Counted from the first letter of the stretch, positions 44,164 through 55,914 are shown. The stretch: DNA of 64,000 bases from Gallionella sp. (GCA_030652475.1 JAUSAO010000116.1:1-64000), one strand, 5' to 3'. A program made the numbers and translations. Notes: generated by a model not told the origin, from the sequence alone.

Positions 44164-44928
44164 TTAGCGAACGATACCGCGTTGTGAGTTAGCCAAAAAA
44201 TCAGCCAGGGGTTGCAGCTCGACATGCTCTGCCTGTTGAATGGCGGCCTGAGCTTCAGCCAGACTCAAACCGGATTTATACAGCGTCTTGTAGGCGCGTT
44301 TGATCGCCATGATGGAGGCGCTGGAAAATCCGCGCCGCTTGAGCCCTTCAGAATTGATGCCGTGCGGCGCACTGGGGTTGCCGGATACCAGCATGTAAGG
44401 CGGCACATCCTGCAACAAAATGGTGCCCATGCCGGTGATAATGTGCGCGCCGATGCGAACGAACTGATGCACCACGGTGAAACCGCCCAGAATCGCATAA
44501 TCACCGACCTCAACATGCCCAGCCAGTTGTGCATTGTTGGCAAAAATGGTGTGGTCGCCAACCTGACAGTCGTGTGCCAGATGCACATAGGCCATGATCC
44601 AGTTGTGATTCCCCACGCGCGTCACGCCGACATCCTGAGCCGTGCCGAGGTTGAAGGTGCAGAACTCGCGTATGGTGTTGTGATCGCCGATCTCGAGCCG
44701 GGTCGGCTCATTGGCATATTTCTTGTCCTGCGGAATTTCTCCCAGTGAACAGAACTGAAAAATACGGTTATGCTGACCAATACGGGTATGCCCGTTGATC
44801 ACCACATGCGGGCCGATCACCGTGCCTGCACCTATTTCGACATGCTCACCGATAATCGAATATGCACCCACCTCAACATCGGCGGCGAGCCGTGCGTTCG
44901 GGTGGACGATAGCGGTCGGATGTATCAT
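44164..44928 (-). CDS. lpxA: Acyl-[ACP]-UDP-N-acetylglucosamine O-acyltransferase
   Basis: A 254-residue left-handed beta-helix acyltransferase catalysing the first step of lipid A synthesis. The N-terminus [20 protein letters not shown] begins hexapeptide repeats. The catalytic-histidine region ([20 protein letters not shown]) and [10 protein letters not shown] are present. Its start overlaps the fabZ stop by one base. Confidence 0.95.
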   Translation of the reverse strand: MIHPTAIVHPNARLAADVEVGAYSIIGEHVEIGAGTVIGPHVVINGHTRIGQHNRIFQFCSLGEIPQDKKYANEPTRLEIGDHNTIREFCTFNLGTAQDVGVTRVGNHNWIMAYVHLAHDCQVGDHTIFANNAQLAGHVEVGDYAILGGFTVVHQFVRIGAHIITGMGTILLQDVPPYMLVSGNPSAPHGINSEGLKRRGFSSASIMAIKRAYKTLYKSGLSLAEAQAAIQQAEHVELQPLADFLANSQRGIVR

Positions 44929-45398
44929 CAGGCCACCGTTTTAACGGTACACATCAATTCGGCTTCAGCTGCCAGCTGACCATCCACTTCGGCAATGGCT
45001 TTAAACTTATACACGCCGCGCATGCTGCGGGTAAGTTCCACCTTGAAAATCAACTGATCACCCGGAGTGACCGGACGCTTGAAACGCGCGCCGTCGATAC
45101 CGGCGAAGTAGTACACCGTTTTTTCGTCCGGTTTCTTTTCCATACTCTGAAATGACAGCAAGGCGGCCACTTGCGCCATGGCCTCGATAATCAACACGCC
45201 CGGCATCACAGGATGATGCGGATAGTGCCCGGGAAAGAATGGCTCATTAATGGTGACGTTTTTCAAAGCCACAATATTTTTTCCGGGCTCGAGTTCCAGT
45301 ACGCGATCCACCAGCAAAAACGGGTAACGGTGCGGCAAGCTCTCAAGAATTGCGTGGATATCCATTACGGGTACGGACTTTTCGGGTTGTGTACTCAT
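44928..45398 (-). CDS. fabZ: 3-hydroxyacyl-[ACP] dehydratase FabZ
   Basis: A 156-residue hot-dog-fold dehydratase that dehydrates beta-hydroxyacyl-ACP and sets the supply of hydroxy-fatty acids for lipid [18 protein letters not shown] and the active-site [21 protein letters not shown] are intact. It overlaps lpxD by 4 bp. The N-terminal extension [13 protein letters not shown] is longer than in enterobacteria; a later start at Met12 is possible. Confidence 0.95.
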   Translation of the reverse strand: MSTQPEKSVPVMDIHAILESLPHRYPFLLVDRVLELEPGKNIVALKNVTINEPFFPGHYPHHPVMPGVLIIEAMAQVAALLSFQSMEKKPDEKTVYYFAGIDGARFKRPVTPGDQLIFKVELTRSMRGVYKFKAIAEVDGQLAAEAELMCTVKTVA

Positions 45399-46438
45399 TC
45401 TGCACTGCCTTTCAATGATTCTTGTTTTAACAACAATTTTTCCAGCACCTTGATTCTATTTGACATTTCATCAAGATGACGCAAGTGAACCGCGCTTTTC
45501 TTCCAATCGTCCGTCTTGCTGAACGGGAATATCCCCGCATAGGAACCCGCTTCGCGGATAGATTTCCCGATCAGGGTGAACGACGAAATGACCACATGGT
45601 CGGCAATCTTCAAATGCCCCAATATCCCGGCACTGCCACCAATCTGACAATACTTCCCTATTGTCGTGCTGCCGGCGACACCCACACAACCGGCAATCGC
45701 CGTGTGTGCGCCTATGCGCACGTTGTGCGCAATCTGAATCTGATTATCCAGCTTTACGCCATCTTCGATCACGGTATCGTCCAGCGCACCGCGATCTATG
45801 GTGGTATTCGCGCCGATTTCCACATCGTTACCAATCACCACACGACCAATTTGCGGAATTTTGATCCAGCGTCCCTCATCCATCGCGATACCGAACCCAT
45901 CCGAGCCTATCACCACCCCGGAATGCGCGATCAGATTGTCACCTATCACACAGCCGTGATAGATCACCACCCGTGGATACAAACGCACGTTACAGCCAAT
46001 CAGCGCGTTATCGCCGATGCAACACCCTTCACCAATCACAGAATTCGCGCCGACTACGACTCCGGCGCCGATCACTGCCGTAGCAGCGATGCTGGCAGTG
46101 GGATCAATCCGCGCGCTTTTATCGACAACAGCACTGGAATGAATTCCCCCTGCACTCTCCGGAAAGGGATTGAGCAAGGCAGAAACCTTGGCAAAACAGG
46201 CATAGGGATTTTTTGAAATGATACGTGGCAAATCGGTTGCCTGCGCGTCGGCTTCACCCAGTATCACCGCACCAGCACGGGTATTATCCAGCTGTGCGCG
46301 GTATTTACTGTTGGTCAAAAAACTGATCTGGTTTGCTAAAGCGTGTTCCAGCGTTGCCACTTGTGAAATACGCACTTCGGCGTCACCCACTACGCGCTCG
46401 CCCAAATGCGCTGCAATCTCTGCCAACGAATAAACCAT
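45395..46438 (-). CDS. lpxD: UDP-3-O-acylglucosamine N-acyltransferase
   Basis: A 347-residue beta-helix acyltransferase for the third lipid A step. The N-terminal uridine-binding domain ([17 protein letters not shown]), many hexapeptide repeats, the catalytic [14 protein letters not shown] and a C-terminal helix are present. It lies 8 bp after the skp/ompH gene and overlaps fabZ. Confidence 0.95.
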   Translation of the reverse strand: MVYSLAEIAAHLGERVVGDAEVRISQVATLEHALANQISFLTNSKYRAQLDNTRAGAVILGEADAQATDLPRIISKNPYACFAKVSALLNPFPESAGGIHSSAVVDKSARIDPTASIAATAVIGAGVVVGANSVIGEGCCIGDNALIGCNVRLYPRVVIYHGCVIGDNLIAHSGVVIGSDGFGIAMDEGRWIKIPQIGRVVIGNDVEIGANTTIDRGALDDTVIEDGVKLDNQIQIAHNVRIGAHTAIAGCVGVAGSTTIGKYCQIGGSAGILGHLKIADHVVISSFTLIGKSIREAGSYAGIFPFSKTDDWKKSAVHLRHLDEMSNRIKVLEKLLLKQESLKGSAE

Positions 46439-46446
46439 GTTAGCAG

Positions 46447-46962
46447 TTACTTACCATCAGCCTTATCCAAGGCGAGATTTTTAAGCACCTTATCGGTAAT
46501 ATCGACCTTGGGATTGCGGTAAACCGCTTCCTGCAAAATAAGATCATACTTTTCGGACTCTGCAATGGATTGTATCGCCTTGTTGGCACGCTCCAGCACG
46601 ACAGCCAGCTCCTCGTTCTTGCGCAGACTCAAATCTTCCCGAAATTCGCGCTGCATGCGTTGCAGGTTGACATTCAGTGCGCTCAGCTCGCGTTCCTTGT
46701 TGCGATGCTCGACCTCACTCAATCCAGCAACCTCTTTTTCCAGCAAGGTTTGCAACTCCTTGGCTTGCTTCATCAACTTTTTGATTTCCAGATCACGCCC
46801 GGAAAATTCTTTTTCTATCTTTTTTTCTGCCTTCATCGCCGGGGCAGACTCACGCAAGATACGCTCGGTATCGACCACACCCACCTTAAAATCCCCGGCC
46901 ATAGCCGAGCCCGCAGCCAGCAATACGCCCAGCAGCAGCGTCCTGATCATCCTTGTTTTCAT
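46447..46962 (-). CDS. skp: Periplasmic chaperone Skp/OmpH
   Basis: A 171-residue exported chaperone that holds unfolded outer membrane proteins for BamA. The signal peptide is MKTRMIRTLLLGVLLAAGSAMA. The domain VGVVDTERILRESAPAMKAEK, a long charged coiled coil and a C-terminal VYRNPKVDITDKVLKNL are typical. It lies between bamA and lpxD, as in most Gram-negatives. Confidence 0.93.
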   Translation of the reverse strand: MKTRMIRTLLLGVLLAAGSAMAGDFKVGVVDTERILRESAPAMKAEKKIEKEFSGRDLEIKKLMKQAKELQTLLEKEVAGLSEVEHRNKERELSALNVNLQRMQREFREDLSLRKNEELAVVLERANKAIQSIAESEKYDLILQEAVYRNPKVDITDKVLKNLALDKADGK

Positions 46963-47012
46963 AATCCGTCCCTTAACATTATCAGCCTGCAGTCATAGCC
47001 CCTGTGAGAGCC

Positions 47013-49286
47013 TTAGAACATCGTGCCCATTGTAAACTGGAACGCCTGCAATTTATCCACTGCCTGCTTATTCAACGGCACACCGTAACTGAACTTGAGC
47101 GGTCCCATCGGCGATATCCAGATCACCGCCGCGCCAGCGGAATAACGCATCCCCGCACTGCCGGGCAAATCACCCGGACCATAGACTGCACCGCCATCGA
47201 TAAATCCACTCAAACGCACCGACTTATCCTTAATTCCTGGCATGGAAGCGATGATTTCCATGCTGCCGGTTACGCGGCGCAGGCCACCCAACGAGAAATT
47301 ATTGACATCTCGCGGCCCCAGCGAGTTAGGTTCATAGCCACGGACCGAGCCGGTTCCACCCGCATAAAAATTCTTGAAAAACGGCATTTTTTTACCCGCA
47401 TAGCCATTCCCCAAGCCAGCTGAGCCGTTCAGCATCAGGGTAAAATCAGACGTCATCGGGTAGAACCACTGATGTTCGTAGTTCAGCTTGAAATAACGCA
47501 TATCCATTACAGGCATCGCCACTTCGGCGTACGCACGCTGCACCGTCCCTGCGGTGGTGTATATCGCGCTGTCGCGCGTATCACGCCCCCACCCCAGTGT
47601 TCCCAGCACCGTAGTGGTGGTCGAACCAAACGTATTTACATAATTCTGGTACGAAACCGGGCTCAGCGCAGTCAAACCAATACTGGATCGTTCTGCTGAC
47701 ATACCGAAGGAAATATTTTCATCCTCGTTGATCGGCACCCCGAAACGCACACCGCCTCCAAGGGTGGAAGAAGTGTATTGGCTCACGGTGGCTCTGGTGG
47801 CATCAGAGTTGCGTTTGAAAAAGTCAAAGCCGCGGCTTATGCCATCATCGGTATAGTAGGGATTGGTATAGGAAACAGAAATATTCTGATTGATTTTGCC
47901 GGTATTGAGCTGTGTGGCAATATGGCTACCGCTGCCGAACAAGTTGGCCTGCGTAATCCCGCCGCTGAACACCAGCCCCTCCCCGCCACTATAGCCCGCA
48001 CCCACGGTGAAACTGCCGGTGGATTTCTCTGCCACCGACAAATTTACATCCATCTGGTCTGCGGCACCTTGCACGGCCGGCGTCTCGACATTCACTTCCG
48101 AGAAGAACCCCAGACGATCGATACGCTGTTTGGATTTTTTGATTTTCGTTACGTCAAACCAGGCCCCTTCAAGCTGGCGGAATTCACGGCGTATCACCTC
48201 ATCACGCGTCTTGGTATTACCGCTGATATTGATGCGCCGTATATAGACGCGCTGACCGGGATCAATCTGGAAATTGAAAGCCACTTCATGCTTTTCCTTG
48301 TTCAGGTCAGGAACCGCATTGACGTTGGCGAAGGCATAGCCTTCAGCCGCCAGACGCTCACCGACCAGCTTGCTGGTTTCGGACAGCGCCTTACGGGAAA
48401 AGTCATCATTCTCCTTGACCTGAATGAGCTTCTCAATTTCTTCTTTAGCCACCAGGGTATTGCCGGACACCTCAACTTTGGCAACCGTGTACTTGGCACC
48501 TTCACGGATATTGATCGTGATATAAATATCCCTCTTGTCCGGTGTGATGGAAATCTGGGTGGAATTGATATTGAATTCCAGATAACCGCTATCCATATAA
48601 AATGATCGCAAGGATTCCAGATCAGCTGACAGTTTTGGCTTGGAATACTGATCGTCCTTGCTGAACCAGCTCATCCAGTCCGGTGTGCTGAGTTTCATCA
48701 AATCCAGCAGATCATCTTCAGGGTAAACTTCATTGCCGACAATATTGATCTGCTTGATTTTTGAAACATCACCTTCTATCACGTCAAATACGATGCTGAC
48801 GCGATTGCGCTCCAGTTCGGAAATTTTGGTATTGACGGTCACGCCATATTTTCCGCGTGCCACGTACTGACGTTTCAAATCCTGCGTCGCCTTCTCCAGC
48901 GCCCCTTTGTCAAAAATACGTGCCTCAGCCAGGCCGGCATATTTCATATTATCTTTGAGCTGATCCTTGGAAAAATCCTTCACACCATTGACCTGAATAC
49001 TGGCAATCGAGGGGCGCTCGCGCACCAGAATAATCAGCACCCCCTGCTCCACCTCAAGCCGTACATCCTTGAAGAAACCCGTGCCATACAAGGCGCGTAT
49101 CGCTACCGCCGCCTGTTCGTCGTTCATCGTATCGCCCACCTTGATCGGCAAATAACTGAACACCGTGCCAGCTTCAGTACGCTGTATGCCTTCAACACGT
49201 ATATCTTTTACGGTGAACGGGGTGATCGCCCAGGCGGGAGACATGAATAACAGTGAAATAATTCCTGCAAGTTTTGTTTTGTTCAT
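47013..49286 (-). CDS. bamA: Outer membrane assembly factor BamA
   Basis: A 757-residue Omp85 protein that inserts beta-barrels into the outer membrane. The signal peptide (MNKTKLAGIISLLFMSPAWA) leads to five POTRA domains (about 24-420), then the beta-barrel with the VRGYE motif (GTGSVRGYEPNSLGP) in the conserved loop and a C-terminal aromatic residue. Length is normal. It lies 6 bp after rseP. Confidence 0.96.
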   Translation of the reverse strand: MNKTKLAGIISLLFMSPAWAITPFTVKDIRVEGIQRTEAGTVFSYLPIKVGDTMNDEQAAVAIRALYGTGFFKDVRLEVEQGVLIILVRERPSIASIQVNGVKDFSKDQLKDNMKYAGLAEARIFDKGALEKATQDLKRQYVARGKYGVTVNTKISELERNRVSIVFDVIEGDVSKIKQINIVGNEVYPEDDLLDLMKLSTPDWMSWFSKDDQYSKPKLSADLESLRSFYMDSGYLEFNINSTQISITPDKRDIYITINIREGAKYTVAKVEVSGNTLVAKEEIEKLIQVKENDDFSRKALSETSKLVGERLAAEGYAFANVNAVPDLNKEKHEVAFNFQIDPGQRVYIRRINISGNTKTRDEVIRREFRQLEGAWFDVTKIKKSKQRIDRLGFFSEVNVETPAVQGAADQMDVNLSVAEKSTGSFTVGAGYSGGEGLVFSGGITQANLFGSGSHIATQLNTGKINQNISVSYTNPYYTDDGISRGFDFFKRNSDATRATVSQYTSSTLGGGVRFGVPINEDENISFGMSAERSSIGLTALSPVSYQNYVNTFGSTTTTVLGTLGWGRDTRDSAIYTTAGTVQRAYAEVAMPVMDMRYFKLNYEHQWFYPMTSDFTLMLNGSAGLGNGYAGKKMPFFKNFYAGGTGSVRGYEPNSLGPRDVNNFSLGGLRRVTGSMEIIASMPGIKDKSVRLSGFIDGGAVYGPGDLPGSAGMRYSAGAAVIWISPMGPLKFSYGVPLNKQAVDKLQAFQFTMGTMF

Positions 49287-49292
49287 TTATTA

Positions 49293-50648
49293 CTAACCCG
49301 AGATGAGGCGATTGATATCGTTATATATGGCAAAAACCATCAAAGTACCCAGCAATGCGATGCCGATCTTCTGACCGATTTCCCAAGCCTGCTCGGAGAC
49401 TGGGCTACCCTTCAGCAATTCCGCAACATAATACAGCAAGTGCCCGCCATCCAATAAGGGAACCGGCAGCAAATTCAATACACCCAAGCTGATACTGATC
49501 AAAGCCAGAAAGCCCAGATAAGCTACCAGGCCCATCTGCGCAGACTGCCCGGCATAATCGGCGATAGTAATCGGGCCGCTTAAATTTTTCATGGACACTT
49601 CGCCCAGCACCATTTTTCCCAGCATTTTCAAGGTGATAACCGAAGTATCCCAGGTTTTTCGCAGTGCTTGCCCCGCGGCTTCCAGTGGCGGATAACTGAC
49701 AATAGTCATCATCGCCTGCCATGCGGCCTTGTCTATTTGCGGAGCCGCGCCTATCTTACCCACTTTATTACCCGACTCGGTAGCGACTTGCGGAATGACA
49801 ACAACATTCAGATTCAACTCACCACGTTGAATATCGAGTTGCACAGACTGACCCGCATGGCTACGCACCATTTCCACCAACGTGCTCCAGCTTGGCATCG
49901 CCACTCCATTGGCACGCAATACAAGATCACCCTCTTGCAAGCCGGCGCGCTGTGCTTCGCCGCCTTCGGACAACTTGCCTATGACAGGCGAAAGAATGGG
50001 CTGATACCGATGCAAACCCAGCTTATCAAGGAATTCACCGTCCAGGTCACGTGCTTCCAGGCTGCTCATGTTCAGGGTATGAGTGATCGTTGTGCCTCCG
50101 GCGGTTTTCCCCTCAACTAGCACTTCACCCCCTTGCAGGGCAAGCGTCAGTAATTTCCAGCGCAACTCCTGCCAACTCGGTATCGCCTCACCATTGATGC
50201 TGAGCAGGGTCTCGCCCGATTGCATTTGCGCGAAGGATGCCGGCGTACCCGTCGGCACATCGCCCAGTGTTGGCTTTAATCCCGGTACACCGTGCATGAA
50301 CAAAACCCAATACAACACGATAGCCAGCAAAAAATTCGCCAACGGCCCGGCAACGACAATTACCATGCGCTGCAATACCGGCTTACGGTTGAATGCCTGA
50401 CTCAAGTCGTTTGCTGCAACCTCACCTTCGCGTTCGTCCAGCATCTTGACGTAACCGCCCAGAGGAATCGCAGAAATCACCCACTCGGTATCGCTACCGG
50501 CAAAACGTTTGCAATAAACGACTTTTCCGAAGCCCACCGAGAAACGCAATACTTTCACCCCGCAGCGGCGCGCCACCCAGTAGTGTCCGTATTCGTGAAA
50601 CACAACCAGCAGTGCGATTGCGCCAACAAAGGCCAGTAGCGTCATCAT
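49293..50648 (-). CDS. rseP: Site-2 zinc protease RseP
   Basis: A 451-residue inner-membrane protease that cleaves anti-sigma factors in the envelope-stress response. The HExxH site is HEYGH (18-22), two PDZ domains lie in the periplasmic middle ([18 protein letters not shown] and [20 protein letters not shown]) and the [13 protein letters not shown] motif supplies the third zinc ligand. It overlaps dxr by 4 bp. Confidence 0.95.
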   Translation of the reverse strand: MMTLLAFVGAIALLVVFHEYGHYWVARRCGVKVLRFSVGFGKVVYCKRFAGSDTEWVISAIPLGGYVKMLDEREGEVAANDLSQAFNRKPVLQRMVIVVAGPLANFLLAIVLYWVLFMHGVPGLKPTLGDVPTGTPASFAQMQSGETLLSINGEAIPSWQELRWKLLTLALQGGEVLVEGKTAGGTTITHTLNMSSLEARDLDGEFLDKLGLHRYQPILSPVIGKLSEGGEAQRAGLQEGDLVLRANGVAMPSWSTLVEMVRSHAGQSVQLDIQRGELNLNVVVIPQVATESGNKVGKIGAAPQIDKAAWQAMMTIVSYPPLEAAGQALRKTWDTSVITLKMLGKMVLGEVSMKNLSGPITIADYAGQSAQMGLVAYLGFLALISISLGVLNLLPVPLLDGGHLLYYVAELLKGSPVSEQAWEIGQKIGIALLGTLMVFAIYNDINRLISG

Positions 50649-51826
50649 GGGTTCAGTTGTTGAATCTGTAGTTGTGCGGCATGACGCGCTGCTGCATCGG
50701 CAGCCAGCACATCATCCAGACAGGTCACTGTGCTGACAGGCAGTGCGTCCAGCACCGCTTCGATCACACGCGGAATCGATAAGAACGGGATACGTTTATC
50801 AAGGAAAGCCTCCACCGCAATCTCGTTTGCTGCATTCAACACTGCCGGAGCCGTACCCGCCGCACGCAAAGCCTGATAGGCCAGCGCAAGGCAGGGGAAA
50901 CGCTCATAATCCGGCGCCACGAAATCCAGGGTGGCCACCTTGAACAAATCCAGCACACCGACACCGGAATCGATACGTTCAGGATAAGCCAGTCCGTATG
51001 CGATCGGCGTGCGCATGTCCGGGTTGCCGAGTTGCGCGATCACCGAACCATCCACATATTCGACCAGCGAATGAATCACACTCTGCGGGTGTATCACCAC
51101 CTGAATATCATCGGCATGGGCATTAAACAGCCAATGCGCTTCGATCACTTCCAGGCCCTTGTTCATCATACTGGCTGAATCGACCGAAATTTTGCGCCCC
51201 ATCACCCAGTTCGGGTGCGCACAAGCCTGATCCGGTGTGACGTTCAGCAATTCGGTGAGTGGCGTATTACGGAAAGGACCACCCGATGCCGTAAGTAAAA
51301 TGCGTCTTACGCCATTAGCTGCCATATCGCCATCATATCCACGCGGCAAAGCCTGAAAAATCGCGTTGTGTTCACTGTCTATCGGCAGCAACGCTGAACC
51401 GCTGGCGCGCACCGCATCCATAAACACATTGCCTGCCATCACCAGCGTTTCTTTATTTGCCAGCAGGATTTTTTTACCTGCCTTTGCCGCAGCCAATGTA
51501 GGACGCAATCCGGCGGCACCGACGATGGCAGCCATTACCGTTTCTACTTCCGGCAAAACACAAACCTGTTCCAGCGCATCGACGCCGCACAAAACCTCCG
51601 TGCTCGAGCCTGCGTTACGCAATAATTTACGCAACTGCACCGCAGCTACTTCATCGAGCAACACCGCATAGCGCGGATCAAATTGCACGCATTGCCGAAA
51701 CAACAAATCAATCTGACGATGAGCCGTCAGTGCAACGATACGAAATTTATCGGGATGACGCGCCACCACATCCAGCGTACTGCTGCCGATACTGCCAGTG
51801 GAGCCTAATACGGTTAAATTTTGCAT
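50645..51826 (-). CDS. dxr: 1-deoxy-D-xylulose 5-phosphate reductoisomerase
   Basis: A 393-residue enzyme that makes MEP from DXP in isoprenoid synthesis. The NADPH site [25 protein letters not shown] and the active-site blocks [18 protein letters not shown] and [21 protein letters not shown] are present. 173 bp separate it from cdsA, a gap that holds repeat copy C, so it may have its own transcription. Confidence 0.95.
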   Translation of the reverse strand: MQNLTVLGSTGSIGSSTLDVVARHPDKFRIVALTAHRQIDLLFRQCVQFDPRYAVLLDEVAAVQLRKLLRNAGSSTEVLCGVDALEQVCVLPEVETVMAAIVGAAGLRPTLAAAKAGKKILLANKETLVMAGNVFMDAVRASGSALLPIDSEHNAIFQALPRGYDGDMAANGVRRILLTASGGPFRNTPLTELLNVTPDQACAHPNWVMGRKISVDSASMMNKGLEVIEAHWLFNAHADDIQVVIHPQSVIHSLVEYVDGSVIAQLGNPDMRTPIAYGLAYPERIDSGVGVLDLFKVATLDFVAPDYERFPCLALAYQALRAAGTAPAVLNAANEIAVEAFLDKRIPFLSIPRVIEAVLDALPVSTVTCLDDVLAADAAARHAAQLQIQQLNP

Positions 51827-51880
51827 TAGAAATCAGGCGACAATAAATTAATTATGGGGGAACTGCGGATACGATTCATG

Positions 51881-51994
51881 ATAAGCAGTAATTTGGCTGA
51901 TAGCGTTTGACAGCCTGGTTGTATGGCTATCAATGAGGGCTTGGGCTTTAGCCCTTCGCCAGAATTGAGTAGTCTTATCAGTAGTTTCATCAAT
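51881..51994. repeat. REP-like palindromic element, copy C (split)
   Basis: Matches copies A and B from ATAAGCAG through GTATGGCTA, then after about 51 bp resumes at GTAGTTTCATCAAT. The insert contains GGGCT-TT-AGCCC. It fills the dxr-cdsA gap and ends 5 bp before the cdsA stop codon. Confidence 0.65.
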
Positions 51995-51999
51995 CTCAT

Positions 52000-52827
52000 T
52001 TACTGCCCTATCTGCTGCAGCAAAATGACCAGCGCGGCCAATGGCAATGTCGAAGTCAAGGCGTCGATACGGTCCAGCAGCCCCCCGTGCCCCGGCAACA
52101 ACGCTCCACTGTCCTTGACGCCCGCTTGACGCTTGATGGCAGACTCAAACAAATCACCGATGACCGCCAGCCCCACCCACCACCAGGACGCAAGCAATAA
52201 AACAGGCAGCACGCCGCGATGATCCGCATAGGCACTGATATTCCAGATCAGAAGCACATAGATCGTGGCACCCAGCACTGCCCCTGCAACCCCTTCCCAG
52301 GTTTTACCGGGGCTGATGCTGGGGGCGAGTTTATTTTTACCGAAGCGGCGTCCGGCGAAGTAGGCACCAATATCTGCGACCCAGACCAGACACATCAAAA
52401 ATAACAATATCAAGGGGCTTAATGCATACAAATCCAGCATGGCCAAACCCGTCGGAATCAACACTGACCAGCCGGCCAGACACATCAATAGCGGATTTTC
52501 AACCTTCCAGCCGACAATCAGCCAGGTGGGGACGATAATAAGCCAGAACAAGGCAGCAACAGCATAAATCAACAAGTGGGGTAAAGTTTGCTCGACATCG
52601 CTGTGGCCCGCATCAAACCAGACTATGGTCAGCATGATGGCCAGCGTCAATGTGCCATAAATATACGCATTTCTGCCGGATATTTTGGACAGCTTCGACC
52701 ATTCCAGCGTTCCCTGCATGACCACCAGCACCACCAACCCCGTCCACCATGCATCAGGCAGGGCCAACAAAACCAGCAACAACAGCGACAACAAGATGAC
52801 GGCAGTAATTATTCTGGATTTAAGCAT
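52000..52827 (-). CDS. cdsA: Phosphatidate cytidylyltransferase
   Basis: A 275-residue polytopic membrane enzyme making CDP-diacylglycerol for phospholipid synthesis. The C-terminal signature SAIKRQAGVKDSGALLPGHG and LLDRIDAL, and SISPGKTWEGVAGAVLG are clear. It overlaps uppS by 8 bp. Confidence 0.94.
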   Translation of the reverse strand: MLKSRIITAVILLSLLLLVLLALPDAWWTGLVVLVVMQGTLEWSKLSKISGRNAYIYGTLTLAIMLTIVWFDAGHSDVEQTLPHLLIYAVAALFWLIIVPTWLIVGWKVENPLLMCLAGWSVLIPTGLAMLDLYALSPLILLFLMCLVWVADIGAYFAGRRFGKNKLAPSISPGKTWEGVAGAVLGATIYVLLIWNISAYADHRGVLPVLLLASWWWVGLAVIGDLFESAIKRQAGVKDSGALLPGHGGLLDRIDALTSTLPLAALVILLQQIGQ

Positions 52828-53599
52828 GTGACTCTCCTGATTCAGCTTGCACTTTTCCGCTCAGCAACTGTTCACTGGTTCGCCCAAAACGCCGCTCGCG
52901 ATTTTGGTAGGAAGCAATGGCATGTTCCAATTTTTTTCGATCAAAAGCAGGCCATAAGGTATCGGTAAAATACAACTCGGTATAGGCCAGTTGCCACAAC
53001 ATGAAATTGCTGATGCGCTTCTCGCCACCCGTGCGTATGAACAGATCCGGCTCAGGCGCATCGCTCATGGACAGATACGGCTGAAGGTCTTCTTCGGAAA
53101 ACGAGGTAGCCAGTTCCGGATGATCATGCAACAGCGCCTGTACCGCATGCATCACATCCCAGCGTCCGCCGTAATTGGCGGCAATAGTCAGCGTCAAGCC
53201 GGTATTATTGGAGGTCAATTGTTCGGCATCGCGCATCGTATGCCGGAGTTTTTCGTCAAAACGGCTCCGGTCGCCTATAATTTTCAAACGGATATTATTT
53301 TTATGCAGATTAGCGACTTCGCGTTCCAGCATTTTCAGGAACAAGGACATCAAAAAGGAAACTTCATCGACCGGGCGTCGCCAATTCTCACTACTGAATG
53401 CAAATACCGTCAGGTATTCCACGCCCAGGTCACGGCACGCACGTACTGCCCCACGCAGTGCTTCAACCCCGCGCTGATGCCCCATGATACGCGGCATAAA
53501 CCGCTGCTTTGCCCAACGCCCATTGCCATCCATGATGATGGCAATATGGCGCGGAATGCGTGCAATATCAGGAATGGAACGCGTGGAGCTTGGCAGCAT
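52820..53599 (-). CDS. uppS: Undecaprenyl diphosphate synthase
   Basis: A 259-residue cis-prenyltransferase making the C55 lipid carrier for cell-wall sugars. IAIIMDGNGRWAKQRF with the catalytic Asp, GHQRGVEALR, TVFAFSSENW and DLFIRTGGEKRISNF are intact. It lies 5 bp after frr. Confidence 0.95.
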   Translation of the reverse strand: MLPSSTRSIPDIARIPRHIAIIMDGNGRWAKQRFMPRIMGHQRGVEALRGAVRACRDLGVEYLTVFAFSSENWRRPVDEVSFLMSLFLKMLEREVANLHKNNIRLKIIGDRSRFDEKLRHTMRDAEQLTSNNTGLTLTIAANYGGRWDVMHAVQALLHDHPELATSFSEEDLQPYLSMSDAPEPDLFIRTGGEKRISNFMLWQLAYTELYFTDTLWPAFDRKKLEHAIASYQNRERRFGRTSEQLLSGKVQAESGESHA

Positions 53600-53604
53600 C
53601 GCAG

Positions 53605-54162
53605 TTACACGGCCATTAAATCAACTTCTTTTGCAGCCAGTGCCTGGTCAATTTCAGAAACAAAACGATCCGTAAGTTTCTGTATCTCATCCTGAACACG
53701 ACGCTCGTCGTCTTCGGAAATTTCTTTATCCTTGAGCAGGCTCTTCAGGGAATGGTTCGCATCGCGGCGTATGTTACGCACCGCAATCTTGGCATCTTCA
53801 CCTTCAGCCTTGACCACCTTGATCAAATCACGGCGACGCTCTTCGGTCAACATAGGCATGGGAACACGGATCTGCTCACCATTGGTGGAGGGATTCAAAC
53901 CCAGATCCGCATCGCGGATCGCACGTTCCACCTTGCCGACCATGCTCTTTTCCCACGGCTGCACACCAATGGTGCGCGCATCAATCAGGGTAACGTTGGC
54001 GACTTGCGTCACCAGCGTCGGACTTCCATAATAATCGACTGTCACATGATCCAGCAAACCGGTGTGTGCACGGCCGGTACGAACCTTACCCAAGTCTGCT
54101 CTCAATGCATCCAGCGACTTGCGCATGCGTTGCTCAGTATCTTTTCTGATTTCAGAAATCAT
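53605..54162 (-). CDS. frr: Ribosome recycling factor
   Basis: A 185-residue factor that splits post-termination ribosomes with EF-G. It shows [33 protein letters not shown], the domain II region and [21 protein letters not shown] clear AGGAG lies before the ATG. It follows pyrH after 69 bp. Confidence 0.96.
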   Translation of the reverse strand: MISEIRKDTEQRMRKSLDALRADLGKVRTGRAHTGLLDHVTVDYYGSPTLVTQVANVTLIDARTIGVQPWEKSMVGKVERAIRDADLGLNPSTNGEQIRVPMPMLTEERRRDLIKVVKAEGEDAKIAVRNIRRDANHSLKSLLKDKEISEDDERRVQDEIQKLTDRFVSEIDQALAAKEVDLMAV

Positions 54163-54231
54163 GCTTTTTCTCCTGTTTTACAGGGGCGGGAATGAACGGT
54201 TAGCACCGAAAGCACCCCCCTGCCACCTACT

Positions 54232-54951
54232 CTACTCAACACGCACCAGCGTACCCTCACCCTCGCCGAACACCACGCGCTTGAGCGCGCCCGGCTTGAA
54301 GATGCTGAATACGATAATCGGTAACTTCTGGTCGCGACACAAGGTCAGCGCAGTCGCATCCATCACCTGTAAATTCTTGCTGATCGCCTCATCAAAACTC
54401 AGGCTTTGATAACGAACCGCATGCGGATCCTTCTTGGGATCAGCCGTATAGATACCATCTACTTTCGTGGCTTTGATGACTACCTCGGCGCTCATTTCCA
54501 CGCCGCGCAATGCCGCAGCAGTATCCGTCGTGAAAAACGGACTGCCTATGCCTGCCGCAAAAATAACCACTTTACCCTCTTCCAGATAACGCAGGGCTTT
54601 GCCACGAATGAACGGCTCGGCGACTTGCTCCAGATTCAAGGCCGATTGCACGCGGCAATCCAGCCCGGCACGCGTCATCGCATCCTGCAATGCCATCGAA
54701 TTCATTACCGTGGCCAGCATACCCATGTAATCGGCGGTCGCTCTATCCATCCCGGCCGCCGCCGGAGCGACGCCGCGAAAGATATTGCCGCCACCGATCA
54801 CCATTGCCACTTGCACACCCATCCCGACCACTTCTGCAATCTCGGCCACGATACGCTCGATGACCGTACGATTGATACCATAGCTGTCGTCGCCCATCAG
54901 GGCTTCGCCAGAGAGCTTGAGCAGTATGCGCTTATAGACAGGTGTGCTCAT
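54232..54951 (-). CDS. pyrH: Uridylate kinase
   Basis: A 239-residue amino-acid-kinase-fold UMP kinase. [30 protein letters not shown], and [18 protein letters not shown] are typical. It lies 5 bp after tsf and before frr, the normal order. Confidence 0.96.
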   Translation of the reverse strand: MSTPVYKRILLKLSGEALMGDDSYGINRTVIERIVAEIAEVVGMGVQVAMVIGGGNIFRGVAPAAAGMDRATADYMGMLATVMNSMALQDAMTRAGLDCRVQSALNLEQVAEPFIRGKALRYLEEGKVVIFAAGIGSPFFTTDTAAALRGVEMSAEVVIKATKVDGIYTADPKKDPHAVRYQSLSFDEAISKNLQVMDATALTLCRDQKLPIIVFSIFKPGALKRVVFGEGEGTLVRVE

Positions 54952-54956
54952 GATAA

Positions 54957-55856
54957 TCAGCCCTGAGCAGCAGCGATGGTTGCAGCTACTTCAGCTGCAT
55001 AATCTTCAACTTTCTTCTCAATACCCTCGCCCACCACAAACATCTGGAACGTGGAAACCGAAGCATTTTTGCCTTTCAGCAATTGCTCGATAGTCTGCTT
55101 GCCGTCTTCAGCCTTGACGAACACCTGACCCAGCAGCGTGACTTCTTTGAGGAATTTTTGCACGGTACCTTCGGCAATCTTTTCCAGCATCGCTTCCGGT
55201 TTTCCGGCTTCGCGCGCTTTTTCGATGGCAATACGGCGTTCCGTTTCGATATCCACCGGATTAACTCCGGAAATATCAACCGACTTTGGCTTGCTGGCTG
55301 CGATATGCATACAAATATCGCGACCGAGTGTTTCGTCACCGCCGGTGAAATTCAGCAACACACCGATTTTGCTGCCGTGCAGATAGCTGGACAATGTGCC
55401 TGTCGTGGTTTCGTAACGCTCGAAACGACGCACAGTAAGATTCTCACCCAACTTCATCACCAGCGCCTTGCGAACTTCTTCAACGCTACCTGCACCATTG
55501 GCAATAGTCATAACGGACAATGCCTCAAGATCAGCAGGATTGTTTGCCGCCACGGTTTCCGCAACATTTCTGGCGAACGCAACAAAATCATCATTCTTGG
55601 CGACGAAGTCAGTTTCGCAGTTAATTTCAGCCACTGCACCCGCTTTTCCATCAGCAGCGATAAACGCGCTAACCACACCTTCAGCCGTCACACGAGAGGA
55701 AGCCTTGCTCGCTTTTGCACCGCTCTTGATGCGCATCTGCTCTTCAGCCACCTTAAAATCGCCATTGGCTTCAACCAATGCCTTCTTGCACTCCATCATG
55801 CCGAGACCGGTTGCCTCGCGCAATTCCTTAACCATACTTGCGGTAATTTCTGCCAT
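54957..55856 (-). CDS. tsf: Translation elongation factor Ts
   Basis: A 299-residue exchange factor that regenerates EF-Tu-[23 protein letters not shown] and [12 protein letters not shown] form the UBA-like N-terminus, and [12 protein letters not shown] is the conserved core. ATG at 55854-55856 is chosen because AGGAG lies 6 nt before it; a TTG two codons upstream is less likely. Confidence 0.96.
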   Translation of the reverse strand: MAEITASMVKELREATGLGMMECKKALVEANGDFKVAEEQMRIKSGAKASKASSRVTAEGVVSAFIAADGKAGAVAEINCETDFVAKNDDFVAFARNVAETVAANNPADLEALSVMTIANGAGSVEEVRKALVMKLGENLTVRRFERYETTTGTLSSYLHGSKIGVLLNFTGGDETLGRDICMHIAASKPKSVDISGVNPVDIETERRIAIEKAREAGKPEAMLEKIAEGTVQKFLKEVTLLGQVFVKAEDGKQTIEQLLKGKNASVSTFQMFVVGEGIEKKVEDYAAEVAATIAAAQG

Positions 55857-55889
55857 GTTCAACTCCTATAATTCCGATAAAAAACTTAC

Positions 55890-55914
55890 AAAAAAAGGGG
55901 CTTGCGCCCCTTTT
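55890..55914 (-). terminator. rpsB-tsf intercistronic terminator/attenuator
   Basis: On the minus strand AAAAGGGGC-GCAA-GCCCC followed by seven T forms a standard intrinsic terminator between rpsB and tsf. A partial terminator here would lower tsf relative to rpsB, as known in other bacteria. Confidence 0.85.
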
